A DNA stretch of 64,000 bases from Butyrivibrio sp. (GTDB lineage: Bacteria; Bacillota_A; Clostridia; Lachnospirales; Lachnospiraceae). Shown here one piece after another: positions 34,491-42,905 of this stretch. The notes under the pieces are model-generated. The model did not search any database. It saw nothing but the letters and a program-made list of their open reading frames with translations, and was not told where the DNA came from. The first letter of the stretch is position 1. Every line of letters starts with the position of its first letter. The stretch lies in NCBI GenBank assembly GCA_024690635.1, contig JAILOW010000125.1, forward strand, positions 1-64,000. The letters are read 5' to 3'. The translations under genes were made by a program, and so were the position numbers.

Positions 34491-35100
34491 AGTATGTATC
34501 GTAGGAATTGCAGGAGGTACTGCTTCAGGCAAGACTACAATAGTACGCAAGATAAAGGAAAAATTCGGAGATGACATCGTGGTTATAAATCACGATTCAT
34601 ATTACAAGGCTCATGACGACCTTTCCTATGAGGACAGATCAAGGCTCAATTATGATCATCCCGAGTCCTTTGATACTGATCTTATGATCGAGGATGTTAA
34701 AAAGCTTAAAAACAACATCGCCATTGATATGCCTGTTTATGACTACACTGTTCATAACAGGTCCGATGCGACGGTTCATATAGTACCCAAGAAGGTAATA
34801 ATCGTTGAGGGTATCCTGATCCTTGAAAACAAGGAACTCAGAGATCTTATGGACATTAAGGTCTTTGTTGAAACCGATGCTGATGAAAGGCTTATGCGCA
34901 GGATCAGAAGAGACATGATGGAAAGAGCCAGAAGTATAGATTCCATCCTGACTCAGTACACTGAAACAGTAAAGCCCATGCATGAGCAGTTTGTTGAACC
35001 CAGCAAAAAATACGCAGACATAATCATCCCCAGAGGCGGCGAGAACCTTACAGGTATCAGCATCCTTCAGGAACACCTGAAGCTGATGATGGATGAATGA
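34480..35100 (+). CDS. udk: Uridine kinase
   Basis: 206 aa from ATG 34480, with GGAGGA 5 bases upstream. GIAGGTASGKTT is the P-loop; NHDSYYKAHDDLSYEDR, DHPESFDTDLM and DIKVFVETDADERLMRRIRRD are standard uridine/cytidine kinase motifs. Length matches the family (about 205-215). It phosphorylates uridine or cytidine to the monophosphate. Its place inside a polysaccharide operon is unusual: it may recycle nucleosides for UDP- or CDP-sugar synthesis or be a lineage-specific insertion. It overlaps the SGNH gene and is followed 22 bases later by a membrane protein. Confidence 0.93.
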   Translation: MSDKVCIVGIAGGTASGKTTIVRKIKEKFGDDIVVINHDSYYKAHDDLSYEDRSRLNYDHPESFDTDLMIEDVKKLKNNIAIDMPVYDYTVHNRSDATVHIVPKKVIIVEGILILENKELRDLMDIKVFVETDADERLMRRIRRDMMERARSIDSILTQYTETVKPMHEQFVEPSKKYADIIIPRGGENLTGISILQEHLKLMMDE

Positions 35101-35122
35101 TGTAACTTAAAAGAGGACAAAC

Positions 35123-36313
35123 ATGGTATTGACGGTTATCTTTTCCATACTGAAGCTGGTATTCTGGATGCTTTTGATACCGCTTCTTATAGGAACCCTG
35201 TTTAACTTCATACTTGTACCATCCCGCAGAACCGTAGGCATTACCTTTATCCTGGGCTTTTTGATATCGATGGCGGATTTTGAGCTTATCGCCATTCTTT
35301 CAATGACCCGGGTGGTATTCAGCGCCTTCAGTATCTGCTGCAATGCTTATACCGTTTCTGCTCTCACCATGGCCGGAATCGGCCTTGCAAGGGCAGCATG
35401 GCTTTTTGTTAAAAGAGGCAAGACACCTCTGGCTGTATTTCCGGGAGAATCTCATCCGGAGATGCGTGATCTTCTTAATCCCAGATCTGACCCCAAACTT
35501 TACAAAGTTAATTATTCAATAGAAAGCTGGATCTACTGGGGAATATTCTTTGCAATATTGCTGTTCCAGATGATTATGGCCGTTGTTATGTCAAGCTTTG
35601 ACGGGGACGACGCATATTACGTGGTGGAATCCCTTTTGGCACAGCAGGCGGATGTTATGAATACCATCCTTCCTTATACAGGATCTTCAACTTCCCTTGA
35701 CCTTAGGCACGCCCTTGCGGTCATCACCATGTGGATCGCGTTCATGGCAAAAAAGAGCGCTATACATGCAACAATCGTATCGCACTGCGTTATACCGCTT
35801 TTCGTTATACCCCTTGTTTATCTGGTTTACGTTGAGATCGGAAGAGTTCTTTTCAGGACCAGACAGCAGATCATTCCTGTATTTATGATCATCGTAAGCT
35901 TCCTTATGATGTTTGGAAATGTATCCATCTACACTCCCGCCACATTCTTTTTGATGAGAACCTGGCAGGGCAAGGCTATGGTGGCAAATCTGGTATTTCC
36001 GCTTATCTTCTGGCTGTTTTTGTGGATGATGGAAGATGTCAAGAGAACCAGAGAAAAGACAGCTTACCCCAGATACGACAAACTAAACGGCATCAGGATC
36101 TTATGGGCACCATGGCTCATCCTTATGCTGGTAAATACATTTTCCGGAGTCTGCTCCTCCATGGGAGTTATTTTCGGAAGCGGACTTACAGCTCTTTTGA
36201 CATTGATCCTCATATTCATGTCAAAAGACATAAGACATTTGGCAGGGGCCTTTATATCCGTGGTTCCCAATGCTTTGTATCTTGCAATGTACTTTTCACT
36301 TATCGGACCCTGA
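35123..36313 (+). CDS. Membrane protein, first part of a DUF6077-like protein
   Basis: 396 aa with about ten hydrophobic helices. SFDGDDAYYVVESLLAQQ in an extracellular loop gives the acidic GDD pair often seen in GT-C-like proteins. The sequence style resembles the DUF6077 family, whose members as I recall them are longer and end in a soluble domain. Here the frame ends at TGA 36311 after a helix, and the next gene supplies more helices and a soluble end. Start ATG 35123 has AAGAGGAC upstream. It may act as a split transporter or transferase. The function is unknown. Confidence 0.6.
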   Translation: MVLTVIFSILKLVFWMLLIPLLIGTLFNFILVPSRRTVGITFILGFLISMADFELIAILSMTRVVFSAFSICCNAYTVSALTMAGIGLARAAWLFVKRGKTPLAVFPGESHPEMRDLLNPRSDPKLYKVNYSIESWIYWGIFFAILLFQMIMAVVMSSFDGDDAYYVVESLLAQQADVMNTILPYTGSSTSLDLRHALAVITMWIAFMAKKSAIHATIVSHCVIPLFVIPLVYLVYVEIGRVLFRTRQQIIPVFMIIVSFLMMFGNVSIYTPATFFLMRTWQGKAMVANLVFPLIFWLFLWMMEDVKRTREKTAYPRYDKLNGIRILWAPWLILMLVNTFSGVCSSMGVIFGSGLTALLTLILIFMSKDIRHLAGAFISVVPNALYLAMYFSLIGP

Positions 36314-36324
36314 GGGAGTGATCT

Positions 36325-37113
36325 ATGTACGGAATATTTATGGAGTGCTGGGTTTCGCTTAAACTCTATGCCGGCAATTATCTGCTTCTTTTCCTTTTTA
36401 CTGTGGCGGCGGTGTTTATTGCGATAACAGAAAAAGACCTGAAAAAGAAAATAGTTCTTGGAATACTTCCCATCGTGATACTTTTGGGATTTCTTTTCCC
36501 TGTCACCAAGATCGTATACGTGGCAGCTTTTGACGATGGAAGCGATACCTACTACAGACTTCTGTGGCTGATCCCTACCTATGCGGTTATAGGCTATGCT
36601 TTCTGTAAGTTCATTTTTGGCCTTGGCAGCAGGGTTTACCAGAGGATCGCTCTTGTAGTGTCACTGGCAGCCATTGCGGTAACAGGCTCTTTGGTATATA
36701 TGAACCCCTATGTTTCCAAGGCGCAGAACTTCTATCACATTCCTCAGAACGTGATAGACATATGTGATGTCATAGCTCCTGCAGAGGGAGAACCCAGAGT
36801 CAGAGCAGCTTTTCCTTCTGAACTGGTTCACTTTGTAAGGCAGTATGACACAGACATCCTCATGCCTTACGGGCGTGAGATGGTGGTGACGCAATGGGAC
36901 TACTACAACGTGGTTTACGAAGCAATGGAAAAGCCCGAGGAGATCAATGCAAAAGAGCTGCTGGAGGCTACAAGAGTCACAACCTGCAGTTACATTGTCC
37001 TTGCGGATGACAGAAAGATAGACGAGGACCTTACGGACCTTGGACTTGAGCTTGTGACAAAAGTCGATAAATACAATATTTACGCCGATCCGGTTGTTAT
37101 AAATGCAGAATAA
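36325..37113 (+). CDS. Membrane protein, second part of a DUF6077-like protein
   Basis: 262 aa, four to five helices, then a soluble C-terminal domain of about 120 residues (from NPYVSKAQNFYHIPQN). It lies 11 bases after the previous stop in a different frame. Its ATG has AGGGAG 7 bases upstream, which supports a true second gene translated by re-initiation instead of a frameshift error. Taken together the two products look like one DUF6077-type protein divided in the middle of the membrane part. The function is unknown. Confidence 0.6.
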   Translation: MYGIFMECWVSLKLYAGNYLLLFLFTVAAVFIAITEKDLKKKIVLGILPIVILLGFLFPVTKIVYVAAFDDGSDTYYRLLWLIPTYAVIGYAFCKFIFGLGSRVYQRIALVVSLAAIAVTGSLVYMNPYVSKAQNFYHIPQNVIDICDVIAPAEGEPRVRAAFPSELVHFVRQYDTDILMPYGREMVVTQWDYYNVVYEAMEKPEEINAKELLEATRVTTCSYIVLADDRKIDEDLTDLGLELVTKVDKYNIYADPVVINAE

Positions 37114-37124
37114 GGAAGCGCAGA

Positions 37125-37973
37125 GTGGACGAAAAAACGCTAAAATACATGAACAGAATACATGACTCTGATTTTGCCATGCTCTGCGAAGTTGACAGGA
37201 TCTGCAAAAAGCATGACATCAAATACTTTTTGCACGGAGGGACCGTTCTTGGGGCTATAAGGCACAAGGATTTTATTCCCTGGGACGATGATGTGGATGT
37301 TTCTTTTCTAAGAAGCGAATACGAAAGATTCCTGGAAGTGTTTGAAACCGAGGCAGACCCAAGGTTCAAACTACTTAGATTTGAAAAATACAATGAGTTT
37401 TTTGACTTCATGGTAAAGGTGGCGGATACCTCCGTAACTTATGAAGGTACCACCTTCGGAGCGGAGGATTACTACAGCGGAAGGTTCAGTCACCCCACCA
37501 TGGACCTTTTTGTTTTTGATATCAAAAAAAGTGATTTCCAGCTGACAAGGCTTAAATTCCTTTACGGCCTTGCTCTGGGACACAGACCATATGTGAATTA
37601 CAGGCATTTCAAAGGGATGATGAAAGTTGCGGCATTCCTTATTTCAAGGATCGGTGCGCTCATTCCCTTCAAGACCATCGCGGCGAAATACATGAAGGTT
37701 CAGACTGCAGGCGGTATATGCGGCCTTGACAGATCCGGAGAAGACCCTGTTATTTTTATTTCCAACGAACAGCAAAATCCCAGATACTGGGGACTTACCT
37801 TCTTTGGGGACTGCATCCTTCATGGCAGTGATATCGGCACCATCAGGGGAAAAGAATTCCCTATTCCCCGGGACTATGATAAGTGGCTTTCAGGATTTTA
37901 CGGTGATTACATGAGCCTTCCTCCTGAGGAAAAAAGAGTCCCTCAGCACTTAAGGACAATAGTGGGAGAATGA
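37125..37973 (+). CDS. LicD family phosphotransferase
   Basis: 282 aa from GTG 37125, with AAGGAA 7 bases upstream. LHGGTVLGAIRHKDFIPWDDDVDV is the LicD core with its metal-binding DDDVD. LicD proteins transfer phosphocholine, or other phosphodiester groups from CDP-activated donors, to teichoic acid, LPS or capsule sugars. A CDP donor could come from the cytidylyltransferase fusion at 0.3 kb, which is only an inference. No choline uptake or choline kinase genes are visible here, so a non-choline group such as glycerol phosphate or a phosphonate is as likely. It is located 3 bases before the MBOAT gene. Confidence 0.85.
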   Translation: MDEKTLKYMNRIHDSDFAMLCEVDRICKKHDIKYFLHGGTVLGAIRHKDFIPWDDDVDVSFLRSEYERFLEVFETEADPRFKLLRFEKYNEFFDFMVKVADTSVTYEGTTFGAEDYYSGRFSHPTMDLFVFDIKKSDFQLTRLKFLYGLALGHRPYVNYRHFKGMMKVAAFLISRIGALIPFKTIAAKYMKVQTAGGICGLDRSGEDPVIFISNEQQNPRYWGLTFFGDCILHGSDIGTIRGKEFPIPRDYDKWLSGFYGDYMSLPPEEKRVPQHLRTIVGE

Positions 37974-37976
37974 TCC

Positions 37977-39437
37977 ATGCTTTTTAATTCCTACGAATAC
38001 GTGCTTCTTTTTCTGCCGGTATTCATCATCGGTTTTTATCTGATAAAGAAGCTTTTTGCAAACAATGAATATCTTGGGAGCATCCTTAACATCTGGATAA
38101 TTGCAGCCTCCCTTCTTTTTTATACCCTTTTTGGAATTAAGAATCTGTGCGTGCTTTCATGCAGCATTCTTGTAAATGCCATAGTGGCTCTTTTGATAAG
38201 CTCTGCAAAAAAACGCGGAAAAAAGCCGGGGCTCTGGATTCTGGCAGCAGGTCTTATCTTAAACGTGGCTACGCTTCTTCTTTTTAAGTATTCCGGAACC
38301 TTCTTCCCCATAGCCATCAGTTTTTATACCTTCAATCAGATATCGTACCTTGTGGATCTGTACAGGGATGAGGTGAAAGAGTTTGATCCTCTCACTTACC
38401 TTACTTATATACTGTTTTTTCCAAAGCTCCTTCAGGGACCCATGATGGGATATGAACCCTTTGCAAAAGAACTTGATAAGGCTGTGGAAATGAGCTTTTC
38501 CTGGGAGAACGTCTTACGAGGACTTTATTTTTTTTCCATGGGACTATTCAAAAAAGTGATCCTTGCGGATACTTTTGGTGCGGCAGTAGGCTACGGCTAC
38601 GAAAATGTGGCAACCCTTGGATCTCTTGAAGCAGTTCTTGTGGCGGTGTTCTATTCCTTCCAGCTTTATTTTGATTTTAGCGGCTACTGCGACATGGCAA
38701 TGGGAGTTTGCAGGATCATGGGATTTGACCTTGTGCTTAATTTCAATTCTCCCTACAAAGCCCGAAGTATCAGCGAGTTTTGGGACAGATGGCACATTAC
38801 CCTTACAAAGTTTTTTACTAAATATGTATATATTCCCCTTGGTGGCAGCAGGAAAGGCCGCCTTCGCACTTATGTGAATATTCTTGTGGTATTTCTTCTT
38901 AGCGGAATATGGCACGGAAGCGGTGTGACATTTGTGATATGGGGCGCCATGCACGGCATTGGAAGCGTTGTGAACAGAGCCTTAAGAGAGATCGCAGGGC
39001 GTGATAAAAATGAAAAGCCTGAAAAAGAAGGCGTGTTTATTAGCGTTGTAAAAACCGCAGTGACCTTCATTTATGTAACTGTAGCCTGGGTTTTCTTTAG
39101 GGCAGAGAGTGTAAAGGATGCACTTACACTGATAGGGCGTATGTTTAACGGAGGCAAAAAACCAATATCCACACATCTTTCATCATGCTTTCAGCTTGAT
39201 GAGCTGTGGTATGTCATAAAGGTTACGCCCATCATGAAGCTTCAGTTTGCATGGGATGTATGCCTGTGGCTGTTTGTGATCGCATCTGCAGTAGTGATAT
39301 TTTTGGGGAAAAACGCAGTGGAAAGAGCAGGAAAGGCAAAGATAGGCATAAAGACAACAGTTGTGACAGCAGCTCTTTTGACCTGGTGCATCCTTAGCTT
39401 TGCAGGTGTGAGCACCTTCCTTTATATGAATTTCTGA
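37977..39437 (+). CDS. MBOAT family O-acyltransferase (DltB/AlgI-like)
   Basis: 486 aa with about ten to eleven membrane helices. The conserved core is visible: ISFYTFNQISYLVD, FFPKLLQGPMMGYEPF, DFSGYCDMAMG, FWDRWHITLTKF and SGIWHGSGVTFV, in which the IWHG histidine is the catalytic residue. WGAMHG follows. These enzymes move an acyl group (often acetyl) across the membrane to a glycan. The following AlgJ/SGNH-type proteins are the usual partners, so 33.0-41.5 kb looks like a polymer O-acylation module. ATG is at 37977, 3 bases after the LicD stop. Confidence 0.92.
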   Translation: MLFNSYEYVLLFLPVFIIGFYLIKKLFANNEYLGSILNIWIIAASLLFYTLFGIKNLCVLSCSILVNAIVALLISSAKKRGKKPGLWILAAGLILNVATLLLFKYSGTFFPIAISFYTFNQISYLVDLYRDEVKEFDPLTYLTYILFFPKLLQGPMMGYEPFAKELDKAVEMSFSWENVLRGLYFFSMGLFKKVILADTFGAAVGYGYENVATLGSLEAVLVAVFYSFQLYFDFSGYCDMAMGVCRIMGFDLVLNFNSPYKARSISEFWDRWHITLTKFFTKYVYIPLGGSRKGRLRTYVNILVVFLLSGIWHGSGVTFVIWGAMHGIGSVVNRALREIAGRDKNEKPEKEGVFISVVKTAVTFIYVTVAWVFFRAESVKDALTLIGRMFNGGKKPISTHLSSCFQLDELWYVIKVTPIMKLQFAWDVCLWLFVIASAVVIFLGKNAVERAGKAKIGIKTTVVTAALLTWCILSFAGVSTFLYMNF

Positions 39438-39457
39438 TATTGAAAACAAGGTAAACT

Positions 39458-40549
39458 ATGAAACAGGAAACAAACACAAAACAAAATTACGGCCGATTGT
39501 TTGCGCTGCTGCTTACTCTTATGCTGGCAGTTCTTTTGACGTGCGCGGCTTTTGTTATATATGTGGATCCTTTTTTCCACTATCATGCGCCACTTGAGGG
39601 ATTCCCTTATATAGTGGACAACCAGCTTTCACAGAATCCCGGAATGGCAGCAAACATGGATTACAACGGATGCATCATAGGATCTTCCATGACGGTGAAT
39701 TTTGATACCGACGATTTTAAAGAGCTGCTTGGAACAGATACGGTAAAACTCAGCTACAGCGGGGCTTATCCAAGGGATGATTACAACATACTGTCCATAG
39801 TGTTTGACAAAAAGACTCTGGCAAGAAAAAACAGGAAGGTGGACAAGGTCTTTTTTGCCATGGATATTCCAACCATCGCAGCGGATATCCACGAGACCAA
39901 GTATCCTCTTCCGGAATATCTTTATGATAAAAATCCAATAAATGACGTTCACTATCTATTTAACAAGGATGTGCTTCTTCAGTACATTGCACGCCCGGTG
40001 ATACAGGGGCAGGGCTCCGATCTGTCTGAGATATATTTCAGCTGGTGGACACCTGATTATTACAATATCCAGTGGGTAATGCATACCTACGAGGCTCCGG
40101 AGAAATCCGAAAAAGAGATACTTCCCGAGGATGTGCTTCCTCAGACCGAGGCTAATCTTAATAAAAACATTCTTCCTTTTGTGGAGAGCAATCCGGATAC
40201 AGAGTTTTATTTCTTTTTCCCGCCCTACAGTATGCTTTACTGGAACAATGTTCTGCAGGAGAATTCTTATGAAGCTACAATGTCCCAGTACCGCTATGTG
40301 GCGCAAAGGCTTCTTGAGTTCGACAATGTCAGGCTCTTTTACTTCCAGACCATGGATGAAGTAACGGACCTTAACAACTATGCGGACTTTTCCCATTACA
40401 AGCCCGAGATAAACAGATATATGGTAGAATGCTTTAGTGACGGAAGTCATGAGATCAGATCCGTGGAGGAGATGGACGCTCAGCTTGACAGAATGCGTCA
40501 GATGGTAGCAGAATTTGATTTCGATGGACTTTTCTCCCAGGACTGGTGA
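39458..40549 (+). CDS. AlgJ/DHHW-like SGNH-fold protein, MBOAT partner
   Basis: 363 aa. One N-terminal signal-anchor helix (about residues 15-37) precedes an extracellular domain. FHYHAPLE follows the helix. GCIIGSSMTVNF provides a likely nucleophile serine (GSS), and YADFSHYKPEINRYM near the C-terminus provides the Asp-x-x-His of block V. This pattern fits AlgJ/DltD-like proteins that accept acyl groups from an MBOAT and pass them to a polysaccharide. The gene follows the MBOAT by 20 bases. The exact acceptor is unknown. Confidence 0.75.
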   Translation: MKQETNTKQNYGRLFALLLTLMLAVLLTCAAFVIYVDPFFHYHAPLEGFPYIVDNQLSQNPGMAANMDYNGCIIGSSMTVNFDTDDFKELLGTDTVKLSYSGAYPRDDYNILSIVFDKKTLARKNRKVDKVFFAMDIPTIAADIHETKYPLPEYLYDKNPINDVHYLFNKDVLLQYIARPVIQGQGSDLSEIYFSWWTPDYYNIQWVMHTYEAPEKSEKEILPEDVLPQTEANLNKNILPFVESNPDTEFYFFFPPYSMLYWNNVLQENSYEATMSQYRYVAQRLLEFDNVRLFYFQTMDEVTDLNNYADFSHYKPEINRYMVECFSDGSHEIRSVEEMDAQLDRMRQMVAEFDFDGLFSQDW

Positions 40550-40570
40550 GAAGGGGGATTTGGAGGAATT

Positions 40571-41548
40571 ATGAATAATAACGAAGAAAGAAATGAAAAA
40601 GGTTTTCAGGGCGGAATAGGCAGGGTTCATATTATAATCCTGGCAGTTATTCTGGTGGTTTTGGCTTTTTCGATATTTAAACTTGTGAAATGGAACATGG
40701 GAACTGTTAAGACCGAGGGAGACACAGGAGCTAACTTAGAGATCGAGGTTCTTGATCAGATATTCCTTCTTCCAAACGAAAAAAAGGAAGGTCATGAGTT
40801 TGACGACACCGAGACCATTCTTTTCCTTGGAAATGACATACTGACATATTATGACAACGAAAACGGCTTTGTGCAGCAGGTTGAGAAAAAGCTTGGGGCA
40901 AAGACTATAAACGGAGGCTATCCCGGAACTACCGTGGCTCTTAAAAACGGTGAGTATTCAGATGAATATCCTCTTGATGCCTTCAGCTTTTCAAATGTGG
41001 TAGACAGCCTTGTTTCCGGTGATTTCTCACGCATGGAAAATGCTGCGGGAAGTCTTGAGGATTCTGCGTTTTCAAGACATACAGAGCAGTTAAAAGAGCT
41101 GGATATGAATACAGTTGATACTCTGGTTATCTTTTACGATGCTCAGGACTATCTGAATCTTCGTATCGGTATGAATCCCGATGATGAGAACGATCCCATC
41201 ACCTACAGCGGAGCGCTTCACAAGGGCATTCAGGCATTTCAGGAAAAATATCCTTTTATCAGGATCGTTTGCATGTCATTCCCCATGTGCTACGCCTATG
41301 ATTCAACCGGCGCGCTGGTAAGCGGAGATAGATTTGATTTCGGAAACGGAAGGCTCACAACCTACCTTCAGTTTATGATCGATAACTCAGGCGCTACAGG
41401 AGTTTCTTTTGTGGACAACTACTACGGAACCATCGATGAGGACAACAGCGCGGGATGGCTTCTTGACAATGTTCACGTCAATGCAGCCTGCAACGAATAT
41501 ATGGCAGATCACTTCATCAGAGTGATCTACCCTAAGAAGGATAACTGA
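40571..41548 (+). CDS. SGNH-fold protein with a degenerate active site
   Basis: 325 aa from ATG 40571 (GGAGGAATT upstream). A single membrane anchor (about residues 18-40) leads to an extracellular domain. Block I, normally GDS, reads ILFLGNDILTYY: the nucleophile serine is replaced by aspartate. Block III is VIFYDAQDYL instead of GxND. LLDNVHVNAACNEYM keeps the Asp-x-x-His. The fold seems intact but hydrolysis is unlikely, so it may act as a carbohydrate-binding or regulatory partner of the active SGNH/AlgJ-like proteins beside it. The gene is 21 bases after the AlgJ-like gene and 14 bases before the SMR pair. Confidence 0.7.
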   Translation: MNNNEERNEKGFQGGIGRVHIIILAVILVVLAFSIFKLVKWNMGTVKTEGDTGANLEIEVLDQIFLLPNEKKEGHEFDDTETILFLGNDILTYYDNENGFVQQVEKKLGAKTINGGYPGTTVALKNGEYSDEYPLDAFSFSNVVDSLVSGDFSRMENAAGSLEDSAFSRHTEQLKELDMNTVDTLVIFYDAQDYLNLRIGMNPDDENDPITYSGALHKGIQAFQEKYPFIRIVCMSFPMCYAYDSTGALVSGDRFDFGNGRLTTYLQFMIDNSGATGVSFVDNYYGTIDEDNSAGWLLDNVHVNAACNEYMADHFIRVIYPKKDN

Positions 41549-41562
41549 TATTAGGAGATATT

Positions 41563-41931
41563 ATGACAAAAGAAATAGGAAAAAAGTTTAAGGCAGCGGA
41601 TTTTTTCCTGCTTGAGATCTCCGTTGTGGTATATTCCCTTTCCACAGTGGCAGCCAATCTGGCATCCAAGCATGAGTTCCTGTCACTTCAGTATATTTTG
41701 TTCTTTGGACTTGATTTTGCGATACTTGCGGTCTACGCCCTTTTATGGCAGCAGGTCATCAAGCACTTTGAGCTGTCCATAGCATATTCAAACAAATCCA
41801 TTTCTCTTATGTGGTCCATGCTGTGGAACTTTCTGATATTCAGTCAGGGTATCACACCCGGCAAGGTATTTGGAGTACTTATGGTCATGGCGGGTGTAGT
41901 GATCATGAACATGGGAGGGGAAAAGAAATGA
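41563..41931 (+). CDS. SMR/EamA-type small membrane transporter, subunit 1 (ArnE/F-like)
   Basis: 122 aa with four membrane helices, typical for small multidrug resistance-type proteins. GVLMVMAGVVIMNMGG is the usual final helix with the VxxGVxxL-like pattern. ATG 41563 has TAGGAG 7 bases ahead. It ends in an ATGA overlap with a second protein of the same kind. Such pairs (ArnE/ArnF) flip polyprenyl-phosphate sugars. In this operon it may flip the product of the GT2 at 32.0 kb. Confidence 0.75.
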   Translation: MTKEIGKKFKAADFFLLEISVVVYSLSTVAANLASKHEFLSLQYILFFGLDFAILAVYALLWQQVIKHFELSIAYSNKSISLMWSMLWNFLIFSQGITPGKVFGVLMVMAGVVIMNMGGEKK

Positions 41932-42272
41932 TAAATGTTTATTTTCTTCTCATGCTTCTTTCTGAAACCATCGCCTCCACATCACAGATGCTTCTTAAAA
42001 AGAGCTCTCTTAAGGAATACCCTTCCTTCATAAGAGAGTACCTGAATATTCTGGTTATCAGCGGATACGGACTCCTTGTCCTGTCCATGGTGATCTCCAT
42101 ATTCTGCTACGACGGCCTTGGGTACATGGGCGTAGTTGTCATGGAGCCCATAGCCTATGTTATCGTGATGCTTATGTCACGCATCTTCTTCAAGGAAAAG
42201 ATAACGCCCGTCAAGATTGCAGGAATGTGCCTTATCATCGGGGGCATCGTGGTCTTCAACGTGCTTGGTTAA
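41928..42272 (+). CDS. SMR/EamA-type small membrane transporter, subunit 2 (ArnE/F-like)
   Basis: 114 aa from ATG 41928, overlapping the previous stop by 4 bases. It has four helices, SETIASTSQMLLKKSS at the N-terminus (the conserved glutamate of SMR helix 1 is present in SETIA), and a final IAGMCLIIGGIVVFN helix. With the preceding gene it probably forms a heterodimeric lipid-linked-sugar flippase. The stop codon lies at the very edge of the giant palindrome that follows, and the operon appears to end here. Confidence 0.75.
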   Translation: MINVYFLLMLLSETIASTSQMLLKKSSLKEYPSFIREYLNILVISGYGLLVLSMVISIFCYDGLGYMGVVVMEPIAYVIVMLMSRIFFKEKITPVKIAGMCLIIGGIVVFNVLG

Positions 42273-42832
42273 CTCCCGCACGGGATAAACCGCGCTGCCG
42301 CCAAAATACGGCTACTTTGCTCCCGCCGCGGCAAAAAATCTGAATTATTCGTCGACTCCATCGCCGAAATCCATGGCATCCTAAAATTGAAGTAAAGGCT
42401 CTACGGCCCAAACTCACTTTGCGCTCCTACGGTGCAATGCCGATTTCGGCTAATAGCTCTGAGTTTGAGTCATTAGCGTCGGGCGCCATTTTCTAATGCT
42501 CCAAAAGCCGTTTCCTCCGCGCCCGCAGAGACAAGATGTTTGAGCGGGCGTATTTTTGCCCGCGAGTTTTGTCGAACGGGCGCATTAAAAGGAAAACGGC
42601 TGGAGCATCTGAGAAAATGTGCGCTCGACGATCGCGAAAATCAGAGCTATTAACGAAATTGGCAGCACCTGAGGGCGCTAAAGCTCAGACATGAGGGCCG
42701 TGGGAAGAACCTTAACATCAATTTTAGAATGCTCATGGATTTGGCGGCTCAGTCATAGAGCTCATAATTCAGACATTTTTGCCGCGGCGGGAGCATGGCA
42801 ATCCGCGATTTTGACCGCAGGGCGGGTTAGTG
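42268..42832. repeat. Giant imperfect palindrome filling the whole intergenic gap
   Basis: The left arm (about 42268-42549) is the imperfect reverse complement of the right arm (about 42558-42832). Perfect blocks include 20 nt (42318-42337 with 42776-42795), TCTGAATTAT (42339-42348 with 42764-42773), CTAAAATTGA (42381-42390 with 42718-42727), a 12-nt block (42451-42462 with 42641-42652), and ATGCTCCA (42496-42503 with 42601-42608). The apex is GCGGGC-GTATTTTT-GCCCGC (42544-42563). The symmetry runs without a break from the stop codon of the upstream gene to about 75 bases before the GH25 start, through roughly 280 bases per arm. No supported gene lies inside. It is more GC-rich than its flanks. 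A copy number across the genome cannot be seen here. Confidence 0.85.
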
Positions 42833-42839
42833 TTACAAT
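42811..42839 (+). promoter_or_regulatory. Promoter at the right edge of the palindrome, for the GH25 gene
   Basis: TTGACC (42811-42816), a 17-base spacer and TACAAT (42834-42839), with an extended TG at 42831-42832, form a good sigma-A promoter. The -35 and spacer lie within the right arm of the palindrome, so folding of the arm as cruciform DNA could affect initiation. Transcription would start near 42846, ahead of GGGAGAGGGA and ATG 42906. Confidence 0.7.
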
Positions 42840-42905
42840 TTTTGTGAGATTTTGTGCTAATTAGTGAGCGTAATACCATATATTGTTATTTTGTTGGGAG
42901 AGGGA

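Noticed and set aside
35123..37113. Treating the two DUF6077-like frames as one pseudogene with a frameshift
   Set aside because: The second frame has its own Shine-Dalgarno sequence and ATG, and both halves lack further damage; a split gene is at least as likely, so both are listed as CDS.
42268..42832. Insertion sequence or integrase-type mobile element
   Set aside because: No transposase or integrase frame is present and no target-site duplication could be found; only the palindrome itself is supported.
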